8,781 nucleotides of DNA from Denitrobacterium sp024691475 (GTDB lineage Bacteria; Actinomycetota; Coriobacteriia; Coriobacteriales; Eggerthellaceae), in NCBI GenBank assembly GCA_024691475.1, contig JAILNP010000023.1:1-8781 (forward strand), read 5' to 3'. Below are positions 1-6,056 of this stretch, piece after piece. The notes under the pieces are model-generated. The model was not told where the DNA came from, searched no databases, and saw nothing but the letters and a program-made list of their open reading frames with translations. Position numbers and translations under genes: made by a program. Within the stretch, counting starts at the first letter, position 1; each line of letters opens with the position of its first letter.

Positions 1-474
1 ATCGACCAGGACGCCGGAAAGCGAGGGGCCAATGGCGGGAGCGAAGGCGATGATGAGGCCGATTACGCCCATGGCGCTACCGCGCTTCTCACGCGGGAAC
101 ACCAGCAGAATGAGCGTAAACACCATGGGCATTACGACACCGGTGGCCATAGCCTGCATAACGCGACCCAGCAGCAGGAAGGGAAACGCCGGCGCAAGAG
201 CGGCTACCAAACTGCCCAAGGCAAACCACGCAATGCCACCAATGAACAGCTTACGCGTGGAGAAACGCCCCACTAGATAGGCATTCATAGGTATGACGCA
301 CGCTTCGACCAATGCATATCCGCTGGTCAGCCACTGAACGGTAGTTGCATCGACCTGCAGATCGGCCATGATATGCGGAAGCGCAGGCGAAAGCAGCGTC
401 ATGTTGAGCACCGTAATCAACGCACCCGACAGCAACACTGCCACCATCATTTTCTGCTTACGAGTTAATCCCAT
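1..474 (-). CDS. MFS multidrug exporter, DHA2 (EmrB/QacA/LmrB-like) family, N-terminal 158 residues
   Basis: This is the first third of a proton-driven major facilitator exporter of the inner membrane; the rest lies beyond the left edge. The start is the ATG at 474-472, with the strong Shine-Dalgarno AGGAAGGA (488-481) 6 nt upstream. Visible landmarks are a hydrophobic first helix (about residues 9-30), then SPALPHIMADL, WLTSGYALVEA (48-58), the cytoplasmic loop GRFSTRKLF (72-80), helix 4 with LLLGRVMQA (100-108), FPREKRGSAMG (126-136) and the antiporter motif C region GFAPAIGP-like (about 141-148, IAFAPAIGP here). These match DHA2 proteins such as LmrB and EmrB, which usually have 14 helices and about 470-500 residues. 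The substrate cannot be told from this part; resemblance to the lincosamide exporter LmrB is from memory. The gene has its own leader, with a short ORF and terminator, described separately. The family call is firm, the substrate unknown. Confidence 0.88.
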   Translation of the reverse strand, partial: MGLTRKQKMMVAVLLSGALITVLNMTLLSPALPHIMADLQVDATTVQWLTSGYALVEACVIPMNAYLVGRFSTRKLFIGGIAWFALGSLVAALAPAFPFLLLGRVMQAMATGVVMPMVFTLILLVFPREKRGSAMGVIGLIIAFAPAIGPSLSGVLVD

Positions 475-490
475 ACACGATCCTTCCTGT

Positions 491-513
491 ACGCACACCC
501 CAAACGTGCGCAT
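491..513 (-). promoter_or_regulatory. Stem-loop directly upstream of the exporter Shine-Dalgarno
   Basis: In the minus-strand RNA, arms at 513-506 and 498-491 can form an 8-bp stem (two G-U pairs) around a 7-nt G/T-rich loop. It lies between the leader terminator and the AGGAAGGA ribosome binding site, whose first base is only 2 nt past the stem. It may affect access to the start, or be chance. No partner sequence for an alternative fold was found. Confidence 0.3.
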
Positions 514-514
514 T

Positions 515-536
515 AAAAAAGGCGGCATATGCCGCC
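515..536 (-). terminator. Intrinsic terminator in the exporter leader (candidate attenuator)
   Basis: A perfect 16-bp palindrome (521-536, GGCGGCATATGCCGCC) is followed on the minus strand by six T residues (520-515). The polarity is right to stop minus-strand transcription 40 nt before the exporter start. A separate hairpin at 642-669 already sits behind the helicase, so this second terminator is more likely an attenuator inside the exporter leader. It begins 7 nt after the stop codon of the short ORF at 544-609. Confidence 0.75.
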
Positions 537-543
537 AGATGTT

Positions 544-609
544 CTACGTGTACTCTAACCCGATTCCGAATGGAACCCACACCCGTTGACCGTCTGTCAT
601 ATTCGCCAT
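544..609 (-). CDS. Candidate 21-residue leader peptide ahead of the drug exporter
   Basis: A 21-codon ORF starts at ATG 609-607 and ends at TAG 546-544. A plausible Shine-Dalgarno, GGAG (618-615), lies 5 nt before the ATG. The peptide begins MANMTDGQR, continues VWVPFGIGL and ends EYT. It is followed after 7 nt by the terminator at 515-536. Short ORFs placed like this before resistance genes are known to sense ribosome-targeting antibiotics: slow or stalled translation prevents terminator formation and lets RNA polymerase read into the resistance gene. Here the ORF, its ribosome binding site and the terminator spacing are seen in the sequence; translation and function are inferred. I found no convincing antiterminator stem, so direct occlusion of the terminator's first arm by a ribosome at the stop codon is the simplest model. 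The reading frame also continues upstream as an open frame without its own ribosome binding site. Confidence 0.5.
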   Translation of the reverse strand: MANMTDGQRVWVPFGIGLEYT

Positions 610-630
610 ATCCGCTCCACTCTGAGACAA

Positions 631-645
631 CATTTGACACAAATG
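631..645. promoter_or_regulatory. Operator-like inverted repeat CATTTG-ACA-CAAATG
   Basis: Perfect 6-bp arms around a 3-bp centre lie upstream of the leader ORF and overlap one arm of the helicase terminator. The form suits a dimeric regulator of the exporter, but no regulator gene is in view and no clear promoter could be placed around it. It could be chance. Confidence 0.25.
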
Positions 646-669
646 CCCCGCCATACGAGGCGGGGCATT
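641..669 (-). terminator. Terminator downstream of the helicase gene
   Basis: Arms at 642-652 and 659-669 form a perfect 11-bp GC-rich stem with a 6-nt loop, 33 nt past the helicase stop codon. On the minus strand the stem ends in ATTT and then GTGT, so the T-tract is weak. It is the likely 3' end of the helicase mRNA, with some read-through possible. Confidence 0.65.
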
Positions 670-701
670 CGAAAGAGCCCTATTGCAAAGGAGGGACAAA
701 C

Positions 702-3257
702 CTATGCAAGCAATTCCTCGATGAAGCCCACGCGATAATTCGTGAATACGGCCTCGCCCGCTTCCTGCGTGGCATCCAAATCGACGTCGCACCAAATAGC
801 GAAATCCCGATCGTCGTTTTCATCGCGAAACGTCTGGCGCATATGCCATACGTGATCGGTACGTTCATCGGCATCGTCAAGCTGGAAATACGCTACGCTG
901 CGCGCATCTCCGTCGAGCACTATTTCCTCATGCGCTTCGAAGTACGCATCGAGCGCCTGCTGCCACGCGCGGGCGGAGTACCCCCAGTCGCCATCAAGCG
1001 CACCCAGGTCCTTCACGCGCTCGGCCGCAGCTAGACGCACACGCATGAACAGCGCATTGCGCACAAGCAGGGTAACGGCACGCCGATCGGCAACTACGGC
1101 ATCGGCCGCCAGGGGCGCACCCATCTCTTCCCCGTCGAGCGTACCAGCAGCCTCCCACTCGTCGACCAAGCTGCTGTCGATGGAGCGAACCATGAACCCA
1201 AGCCAGCTAATGATGTCGATGAGCTGGTCGTTGAGCTTGTCTTCGGGAAGCGTGCGCGCCATGACGCGATACGCATCGGAAAGATAGCGCAGCAGCAGCC
1301 CCTCGCTGCGGGCAATTCCCAAGCCAGAAATGTAGCCCTTGAAATTCGCAGCCGTTTCCACCATGTCACGCAAGATGGACTTGGGCGAAAGCGAAAAGTC
1401 ACGCGCCCAGGGCACGTCCTCGCAGTAACGCGCGTACGCGGAGTCGAGCAATTCCTCAAGCGGCTTGGGATACGTAACCTCGGCGATGCGCTCCAGACGT
1501 TCCTCGTATTCGATGCCCTCGGCCTTCATAGCCGCCATGGCCTTATCGCGGGCGCGACGTTCCTGTGCTCGCAGCACCTGACGAGGATCTTCCAGCGTTG
1601 CCTCGGCCATGGATATGACGTCGAGCGCGTAATCGGGGTCTTCGGGATCGAGCAACTCAAGAGCAGCCAGCAAGAATGGAGAGAGTGGCTGGTCAAGTGC
1701 GAAATCATCGGGAAGGTCAACCGTCGTGCGCCACTCGCTTGCGCCGTCTGCGCCCTTGACGCATTCCACGACGCCCGCTGCCTGCAGCGTAGCGAAAATC
1801 TCGCCCGCGCGCGTCATGAGGTCCGCCTTCTCCTGCGGCGTCTGCAACGATCGTTCAACCATGCCCGAAACGCGCGCCCACGCGTCGCCACCCTGCATAA
1901 CCTCAGCGAGCACGATGGAATGCGTAATGCGCAAACGCGGCGCCAACGGCTCGGGCTGAGCTGCAATAAGCTTTTCGAACGTTCCCTTATTCCAGTTCAC
2001 GAAGCCTTCGGGCGGCTGCTTCTTCTTGATCTTGCGGCGCTTCTTCTCATCATTGCCCGCCTTCGCCATAAGGCGCGCATTCTCAATCTCATGCTCGGGC
2101 GCAAGAGCGATAACCAAACCCTCGGTGTCGAACCCCGAACGGCCCGCGCGACCGGCAATCTGATGAAACTCGCGAGCGCGCAAGCGACGCATGCGATGAC
2201 CATCGAATTTGGTGAGCTGCGTGAGCACGACCGTATGAATGGGCACGTTAATGCCCACGCCCAGCGTGTCGGTGCCGCAGATGATGGGCAAAAGCCCCTG
2301 TTGAGCGAGCTTTTCCACGAGCAGGCGATACCGCGGAAGCATGCCCGCATGGTGCACGCCCACGCCGCAGTCGAGCAGGCGCTTCAGCGTCTTGCCAAAT
2401 GCCGTGGTGAATCGCGTGCCCTTCGACGCCTCGCGAATAGCGGAACGCTGCTCCTTCGTGGTGAAGCCCATGGAAGCAAGCGCTTGCGCACTCGTGAGCG
2501 CTGCATCCTGCGAAAAATGAACGATGTAGAGCGGCGTTTGTCCCTCACGCATGGCAATCTCAACGGTACCCTCGAGCGAAGTATCAACGTACTCGTATTC
2601 CAAGGGAATGGGACGCTGCGCATTCACGACAGAGCTGACCGCACGCGTTTCATGCGCCTCGAGCGCGCCGCGAATGTGCGCGGTGTCACCCAATGTGGCA
2701 CTCATCAGCAAAAACTGCGTATGCGGAAGCACGAGCAGCGGCACCTGCCACGCCCAGCCACGATCGGGATCGGCAAAGAAGTGGAACTCGTCGGCGGCTA
2801 CGCGGGCGATATCGGCATCGGGGCCCAGACGCAACGCGTCGTTCGCCAGGATCTCCTGCGTGCAGCAGATGATGGGCGCTTCCGTGTTGATGCGCACGTC
2901 GCCCGTAATCATGCCCACGTAATCGCGCCCAAAGTAATTCACCAGATTGAAGAACTTCTCGCTGACCAGCGCTTTGATAGGAGCCGTGTAATAGCTGCGC
3001 TCATCGCGTGCCAGCGCCAGAAAATGCTGGAAGAGCGCCACCATCGATTTGCCACTGCCCGTAGGCGTACCCAGAATAACGTGATCGCCCGCAGCAAGAG
3101 ACAGCACCGCCTCTTCCTGATGCGGCCACAATTCAAGGTCCTCCTCGGCGCACCACTCGAGGAACGCCTCGAGAATGTCATCCTCGGAGGTATCCGGATT
3201 ATTCCACAAGCGGTCGGCAAGCCGCCCCAACGACCCCGTGCGATCGGCGTCTTCCAT
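702..3257 (-). CDS. DExH-box superfamily 2 helicase with C-terminal DUF3516-type region
   Basis: An 851-residue probable ATP-dependent RNA helicase of the Ski2/HelY-like type, cytoplasmic. Motifs in order: Q-like WPHQ (44-47), Walker A GTPTGSGKS (63-71), Ia PIKALVSEK (93-101), TGD (118-120), CTQEIL (132-137), DEFH (156-159), SAT (186-188), YIVHFSQ (244-250), GTDTLGVGINVP (328-339) and HQIAGRAGRSGFD (365-377). All core residues are present. Residues from about 390 to the end (about 460) match the length and position of the uncharacterised DUF3516 domain, known beside helicase cores in actinobacteria. The RNA target is unknown; RNA turnover or ribosome assembly is a guess. The ATG at 3257 is preferred because GGAAGGA ends 6 nt before it; the adjacent ATG at 3260 would be only 3 nt away. 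An upstream ATG at 3308 lacks a ribosome binding site. Terminators lie on both sides, so it is probably monocistronic. Confidence 0.92.
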   Translation of the reverse strand: MEDADRTGSLGRLADRLWNNPDTSEDDILEAFLEWCAEEDLELWPHQEEAVLSLAAGDHVILGTPTGSGKSMVALFQHFLALARDERSYYTAPIKALVSEKFFNLVNYFGRDYVGMITGDVRINTEAPIICCTQEILANDALRLGPDADIARVAADEFHFFADPDRGWAWQVPLLVLPHTQFLLMSATLGDTAHIRGALEAHETRAVSSVVNAQRPIPLEYEYVDTSLEGTVEIAMREGQTPLYIVHFSQDAALTSAQALASMGFTTKEQRSAIREASKGTRFTTAFGKTLKRLLDCGVGVHHAGMLPRYRLLVEKLAQQGLLPIICGTDTLGVGINVPIHTVVLTQLTKFDGHRMRRLRAREFHQIAGRAGRSGFDTEGLVIALAPEHEIENARLMAKAGNDEKKRRKIKKKQPPEGFVNWNKGTFEKLIAAQPEPLAPRLRITHSIVLAEVMQGGDAWARVSGMVERSLQTPQEKADLMTRAGEIFATLQAAGVVECVKGADGASEWRTTVDLPDDFALDQPLSPFLLAALELLDPEDPDYALDVISMAEATLEDPRQVLRAQERRARDKAMAAMKAEGIEYEERLERIAEVTYPKPLEELLDSAYARYCEDVPWARDFSLSPKSILRDMVETAANFKGYISGLGIARSEGLLLRYLSDAYRVMARTLPEDKLNDQLIDIISWLGFMVRSIDSSLVDEWEAAGTLDGEEMGAPLAADAVVADRRAVTLLVRNALFMRVRLAAAERVKDLGALDGDWGYSARAWQQALDAYFEAHEEIVLDGDARSVAYFQLDDADERTDHVWHMRQTFRDENDDRDFAIWCDVDLDATQEAGEAVFTNYRVGFIEELLA

Positions 3258-3267
3258 CATCGTTCCT

Positions 3268-3291
3268 TCCCATCTACGGGGATACCCCAAA
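3268..3291 (-). promoter_or_regulatory. 24-bp upstream element shared with the YgjP-like gene
   Basis: Read on the minus strand: TTTGGGGTATCC, two variable bases, GTAG, two variable bases, GGGA. The copy at 6993-7016 matches at 20 of 24 positions. The TATCC part could serve as a -10 box, putting the start of transcription just before the ribosome binding site, but there is no good -35. The last GGGA runs into the helicase Shine-Dalgarno. Promoter, operator or mRNA leader element are all possible. Confidence 0.4.
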
Positions 3292-3331
3292 AGCAGCGCA
3301 TTGCGCAAAGCGAAACCGCCGCATCACATGC

Positions 3332-3364
3332 AAAAGCACCCCGACGACCGTGCCGTCGGGGTGC
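3332..3364 (-). terminator. Strong intrinsic terminator of enolase
   Basis: Arms at 3336-3346 and 3354-3364 form a perfect 11-bp stem (GCACCCCGACG) with a 7-nt loop, followed on the minus strand by four T residues (3335-3332). It lies 72 nt after the enolase stop codon and before the helicase ribosome binding site, so it separates the two transcription units. Confidence 0.85.
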
Positions 3365-3366
3365 CC

Positions 3367-3375
3367 AGTATAGCA
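3367..3375 (-). promoter_or_regulatory. Promoter-like TGCTATACT in the enolase 3' region
   Basis: The nine bases TGCTATACT (extended -10 TGN plus TATACT) on the minus strand equal those in front of the phosphate permease. No good -35 is visible. A transcript starting about 7 nt later (near 3360) would begin inside the first arm of the enolase terminator, weakening it, and could feed the helicase. It may also be chance within the small inverted repeat TAGCAG/CTGCTA. Confidence 0.25.
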
Positions 3376-3419
3376 GGTGACTGCTAAGCCCATGTGCATG
3401 CTCGCGCATAAGCGCAAGC
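3371..3419 (-). repeat. Two small stem-loops in the enolase 3' untranslated region
   Basis: Inverted repeats at 3400-3407/3412-3419 (8 bp, one G-U pair, loop of 4) and 3371-3376/3381-3386 (6 bp, loop of 4) lie in tandem between the enolase stop and its terminator. They may protect the abundant eno mRNA from 3' exonucleases. Function is inferred. Confidence 0.35.
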
Positions 3420-3435
3420 ACCACGCAGGGGATCT

Positions 3436-4728
3436 TTAGCGCTCGATGTTGTAGAAGGCGTTGATGCCAGCGTAACGAGCCTGCGTGTCAAGCTGCTCTT
3501 CGATGCGGAGCAGCTGGTTGTACTTGGCAACGCGGTCGCTGCGGCAGGGAGCACCCGTCTTGATCTGGCCGGTGTTGCATGCAACGGACAGGTCGGCGAT
3601 GGTGGTGTCTTCCGTTTCGCCAGAACGATGGCTCATGACGCAGGCGTAGCCAGCTTCCTTGGCCATTTCGATGGCTTCCAGGGTTTCCGTGAGGCTGCCG
3701 ATCTGGTTCACCTTGATGAGGATGGCGTTAGCGCAACCCAGTTCGATGCCCTTGGCCAGACGCTGGGAGTTGGTGACGAACAGGTCGTCGCCCACCAGCT
3801 GGACCTTCTTGCCGATGCGCTCGGTGAGCATCTTCCAACCATCCCAGTCTTCTTCGGCCATGCCGTCTTCGATGGAGATGATGGGATACTTGGCAACCAG
3901 GGCTTCCCAGTAGTCGACCATTTCGGCGCTGGTGAACTCGCGGCCTTCGCCAGCCAGCACGTACTTCTGCTTTTCGGCGTCGTAGTATTCGCTGGACGCA
4001 GGATCCATGGCGAACATGATGTCTTCACCGGGCTTGTAGCCAGCGGCTTCGCACGCCTTCACGATGTACTGCAGGGGCTCTTCATTGGTCTTGAAGTTCG
4101 GGGCAAAGCCACCTTCGTCGCCAACGCCGCCACCCAGGCCAGCCTCGTGCAGGACCTTCTTCAGCGTGTGGTAGATTTCAGCGCACCAACGCAGGGCCTC
4201 GGCAAACGTGGAGGCGCCAACGGGCATGATCATGAATTCCTGGAAGTCGACGTTGTTGTCGGCATGAGCGCCACCATTCAGGATGTTCATCATGGGCGTG
4301 GGAAGCGTATGCGCATGCACGCCGCCAACGTACTTGTACAACGGAAGCTCGGCGCTTTCAGCAGCAGCACGAGCGCAGGCAAGCGAAGCGCCCAGGATGG
4401 CGTTCGCGCCAAAGCGGCCCTTGTTGTCGGTGCCGTCGAGTTCAATCATGGCCTCGTCGATAGCGCGCTGGTCGGTGGCTTCAGCGCCCACCAGCAGATC
4501 GGCGATTTCGGTGTTCACGTGGTCGACGGCCGTAAGCACGCCCTTGCCCATGTAGCGATCCTTGTCGCCATCGCGCAGTTCAACCGCTTCGAACTGGCCG
4601 GTGGAAGCACCCGAGGGAACCATAGCGCGACCCATGGAACCGTCTTCCAGCAGGATTTCGACTTCAACCGTGGGATTGCCGCGCGAATCGAGAACTTCGC
4701 GACCGTATGCATCGATGATGATGCTCAT
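3436..4728 (-). CDS. eno: Enolase (phosphopyruvate hydratase)
   Basis: This 430-residue cytoplasmic glycolytic enzyme converts 2-phosphoglycerate to phosphoenolpyruvate with Mg2+; the length is standard. It opens with the family hallmark REVLDSRGNPTVEVE (10-24). The mobile loop SGAST (39-43), H155 in NGGAH, E164 in FQEF, and E205 in GDEGGFAP are present. The metal ligands are D242 (MDP), E287 (IEDGM) and D314 (GDD). The catalytic base K339 lies in ILIKVNQIGS, followed by H367 in SHRSGET and K390 in IKTGAP. All expected active-site residues are intact. The start ATG (4728-4726) has AGGAG 6 nt upstream. It has its own promoter at 4769-4777 and a strong terminator at 3332-3364, so it is likely transcribed alone. 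Nothing is unusual in the protein. Confidence 0.99.
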   Translation of the reverse strand: MSIIIDAYGREVLDSRGNPTVEVEILLEDGSMGRAMVPSGASTGQFEAVELRDGDKDRYMGKGVLTAVDHVNTEIADLLVGAEATDQRAIDEAMIELDGTDNKGRFGANAILGASLACARAAAESAELPLYKYVGGVHAHTLPTPMMNILNGGAHADNNVDFQEFMIMPVGASTFAEALRWCAEIYHTLKKVLHEAGLGGGVGDEGGFAPNFKTNEEPLQYIVKACEAAGYKPGEDIMFAMDPASSEYYDAEKQKYVLAGEGREFTSAEMVDYWEALVAKYPIISIEDGMAEEDWDGWKMLTERIGKKVQLVGDDLFVTNSQRLAKGIELGCANAILIKVNQIGSLTETLEAIEMAKEAGYACVMSHRSGETEDTTIADLSVACNTGQIKTGAPCRSDRVAKYNQLLRIEEQLDTQARYAGINAFYNIER

Positions 4729-4768
4729 GTTCGTCTCCTAAGAATCGAGAACAGGTAACAACCCGCCC

Positions 4769-4777
4769 ATGATAGCA
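4769..4777 (-). promoter_or_regulatory. Extended -10 promoter of enolase
   Basis: The minus strand reads TGC-TATCAT, an extended -10 with five of six consensus bases. The start of transcription would be near 4762, giving a leader of about 34 nt containing the ribosome binding site. No good -35 hexamer is visible; that area overlaps the inverted repeat at 4794-4808. Confidence 0.5.
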
Positions 4778-4793
4778 CACGGAGACGATGGAA

Positions 4794-4842
4794 ATCCGCT
4801 AAGCGGATGTTTGAGACAGGTGAACGGATGCCACCCGCTCAC
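4794..4842 (-). repeat. Tandem inverted repeats between the acetyltransferase and enolase
   Basis: Two stem-loops follow the acetyltransferase stop: 4820-4827/4835-4842 (8 bp with one G-U, loop of 7) and 4794-4799/4803-4808 (ATCCGC-TAA-GCGGAT, then only TT on the minus strand). They could be a weak terminator for the mntP-acetyltransferase unit. The second also covers the -35 area of the enolase promoter, so it might instead be an operator. Confidence 0.35.
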
Positions 4843-4859
4843 TGTACACAAAAAGTGCG

Positions 4860-5327
4860 TTAGAGCTGGCTTAATGCTTCACCATGAATGCGATAGAGCG
4901 TCCAGCCATTCAGCTCTTCGGCACCCAGGCTATTGTAAAAACGACCCGAGCCAGGATTCCAATCGGGAGCACAGCCTTCCACGCGCACGTAATCGCGCTC
5001 GCGAGCAATGCGAGACAGCTCGTGCATGAGTTCGGTGCCTACGCCCATGCCACGATATTCGGGCAGTACGTAGATGCATTCCAAGTAGATGGAGGGACGA
5101 CCCTTGTGAGCCGAAAACCCGTGATTGAACAGCACGAAACCGATTTCCTTTTCGCCTTCCATGGCGAAGAAGGCCTCGGCGGCCTTATGCTGGAACATCC
5201 AGGTGCGCAGCAATTCTTCGGTGGCCACAACGGAATCGCCCGACTTCTGAAAGTCGGCGAACTGCTGTATGAAATACAGGATCTTACCTGCATCCTTCTC
5301 TTCCGCAAAGCGAAACTGCGTCGCCAT
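4860..5327 (-). CDS. GNAT-family N-acetyltransferase, spermidine/spermine acetyltransferase-like
   Basis: This 155-residue acetyl-CoA-dependent acetyltransferase is cytoplasmic. Motif A is clear: YLECIYVLPEYRGMGVG (81-97), with the R-G-M-G-V-G pyrophosphate loop. The C-terminal segment DWNPGSGRFYNSLGAEELN (122-140), then WTLYRI, is the pattern of the SSAT/thialysine acetyltransferase branch, where a Trp-Asn pair is followed by FYxSLGA. A polyamine or small diamine substrate is therefore plausible but not shown. The start at ATG 5327-5325 is chosen for AGGTGG 5 nt upstream; the longer frame from 5417 would overlap mntP and lacks a ribosome binding site. It lies 43 nt behind mntP on the same strand with no terminator or clear promoter between, so cotranscription is likely, although a functional link to Mn2+ is not evident. 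It is of usual length for single-domain GNATs. Confidence 0.9.
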   Translation of the reverse strand: MATQFRFAEEKDAGKILYFIQQFADFQKSGDSVVATEELLRTWMFQHKAAEAFFAMEGEKEIGFVLFNHGFSAHKGRPSIYLECIYVLPEYRGMGVGTELMHELSRIARERDYVRVEGCAPDWNPGSGRFYNSLGAEELNGWTLYRIHGEALSQL

Positions 5328-5370
5328 GTTTACCACCTGCCCACACGAATTCTCAATCCATAAAAGTACC

Positions 5371-5943
5371 CTATAGCACCAAAACCCCCAGGCGTTCAAG
5401 GAGTATCTTACACCCAAGGAGAATTAGCACAATACCTCCCGCAATGGTGGAGGGGCGCTCGTAGCGCGCGCCGAAACGATTGCCCACCACGACGCCCACA
5501 AGCGAAAGCGCAAACGTTATGCAGCCAATGATGGAAATGGCCGGCGCTATATCGACGCGAAGGAAGGCAAAGGAAACGCCCACGGCCAGAGCGTCGATGG
5601 ACGTGGCGATGGCAAGCATGAATAGTTCGGGGATGTCGAGGCGGAACTCTTTCTCGTCTTGGTCGTCGTCTTCGTGGAAGGCATCCCACAGCATCTTGCC
5701 GCCCACGAACGAAAGCAGGCCAAAGGCAATCCAATGGTCCACCGGTTCCACAAGCGAAGCGAACTGCGTGCCCAGCGCCCAGCCCAGAAACGGCATAAGA
5801 GCCTGAAAGCCACCGAAGAACAGGGCGATCACCAAGGCATGGCGCATGTTGACGCGCTTCATGCCAAGGCCCTTGCAAATGGCCACGGCAAATGCGTCCA
5901 TGGACAGGCCCACGCCTATGAGGGCAATCTCGGCATAATTCAC
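5371..5943 (-). CDS. mntP: Manganese efflux pump MntP
   Basis: This 190-residue inner-membrane exporter removes excess Mn2+; the usual length is about 188. The two halves of the family's internal repeat are visible: GLSMDAFAVAICKG (12-25) with D16, and ATSIDALAVGVSFA (113-126) with D117. Both aspartates fall in transmembrane helices and are needed for transport in the characterised family. FFGGFQALMPFLGW (42-55) is also typical, and an acidic loop EDDDQDEKE (91-99) sits at the middle. Six hydrophobic segments can be drawn. The start is GTG 5943-5941, preceded by GGAAGGA at 7 nt; the frame stays open to 6027, but that part is not conserved and lacks a ribosome binding site. Its short leader has a promoter candidate at 5984-6012 and leaves no room for the Mn2+ riboswitch (yybP-ykoY) found before some mntP genes. 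Confidence 0.95.
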   Translation of the reverse strand: MNYAEIALIGVGLSMDAFAVAICKGLGMKRVNMRHALVIALFFGGFQALMPFLGWALGTQFASLVEPVDHWIAFGLLSFVGGKMLWDAFHEDDDQDEKEFRLDIPELFMLAIATSIDALAVGVSFAFLRVDIAPAISIIGCITFALSLVGVVVGNRFGARYERPSTIAGGIVLILLGCKILLERLGVLVL

Positions 5944-5983
5944 CGTGTGTTCCTTCCGTATCCCATACGTCTTGCAACGGGGT

Positions 5984-6012
5984 ATTATCCCCCATGCACA
6001 ACGAAAAGCGAA
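5984..6012 (-). promoter_or_regulatory. Candidate mntP promoter
   Basis: On the minus strand, GATAAT (5989-5984) lies 17 nt after TTCGCT (6012-6007), a weak -35. The -10 sits within GGGG-ATAATA-CCCC, an inverted repeat that could bind a repressor. Transcription would begin near 5977, about 34 nt before the GTG. A further short repeat, CGTAT-GGG-ATACG (5957-5969), abuts the Shine-Dalgarno. Confidence 0.4.
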
Positions 6013-6056
6013 GGGCATGCCAATCAAACAGAGGGAATCCGAAAGGCAGGCAAGGC

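Noticed and set aside
570..1034. Plus-strand frame covering the helicase 3' end and the intergenic gap
   Set aside because: It runs through the helicase coding end and its terminator, with no ribosome binding site or recognisable domain.
1920..3380. Long open frame (486 codons) on the plus strand, antisense to the helicase
   Set aside because: It mirrors a strongly conserved helicase gene, lacks a ribosome binding site and recognisable motifs, and is Arg/His-rich as expected for a shadow frame in GC-rich DNA.
3628..4758. Long open frame (376 codons) on the plus strand, antisense to enolase
   Set aside because: Enolase on the other strand is certain, and the antisense frame has no family pattern; such frames are common opposite GC-rich conserved genes.
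5328..5417. Longer start for the acetyltransferase (from 5417)
   Set aside because: It would overlap the mntP end, has no ribosome binding site, and the family begins near the ATG at 5327 with AGGTGG upstream.
5944..6056. Possible yybP-ykoY Mn2+ riboswitch before mntP
   Set aside because: The likely leader is only about 34 nt, and I see none of the paired elements or the conserved internal loop of that riboswitch.
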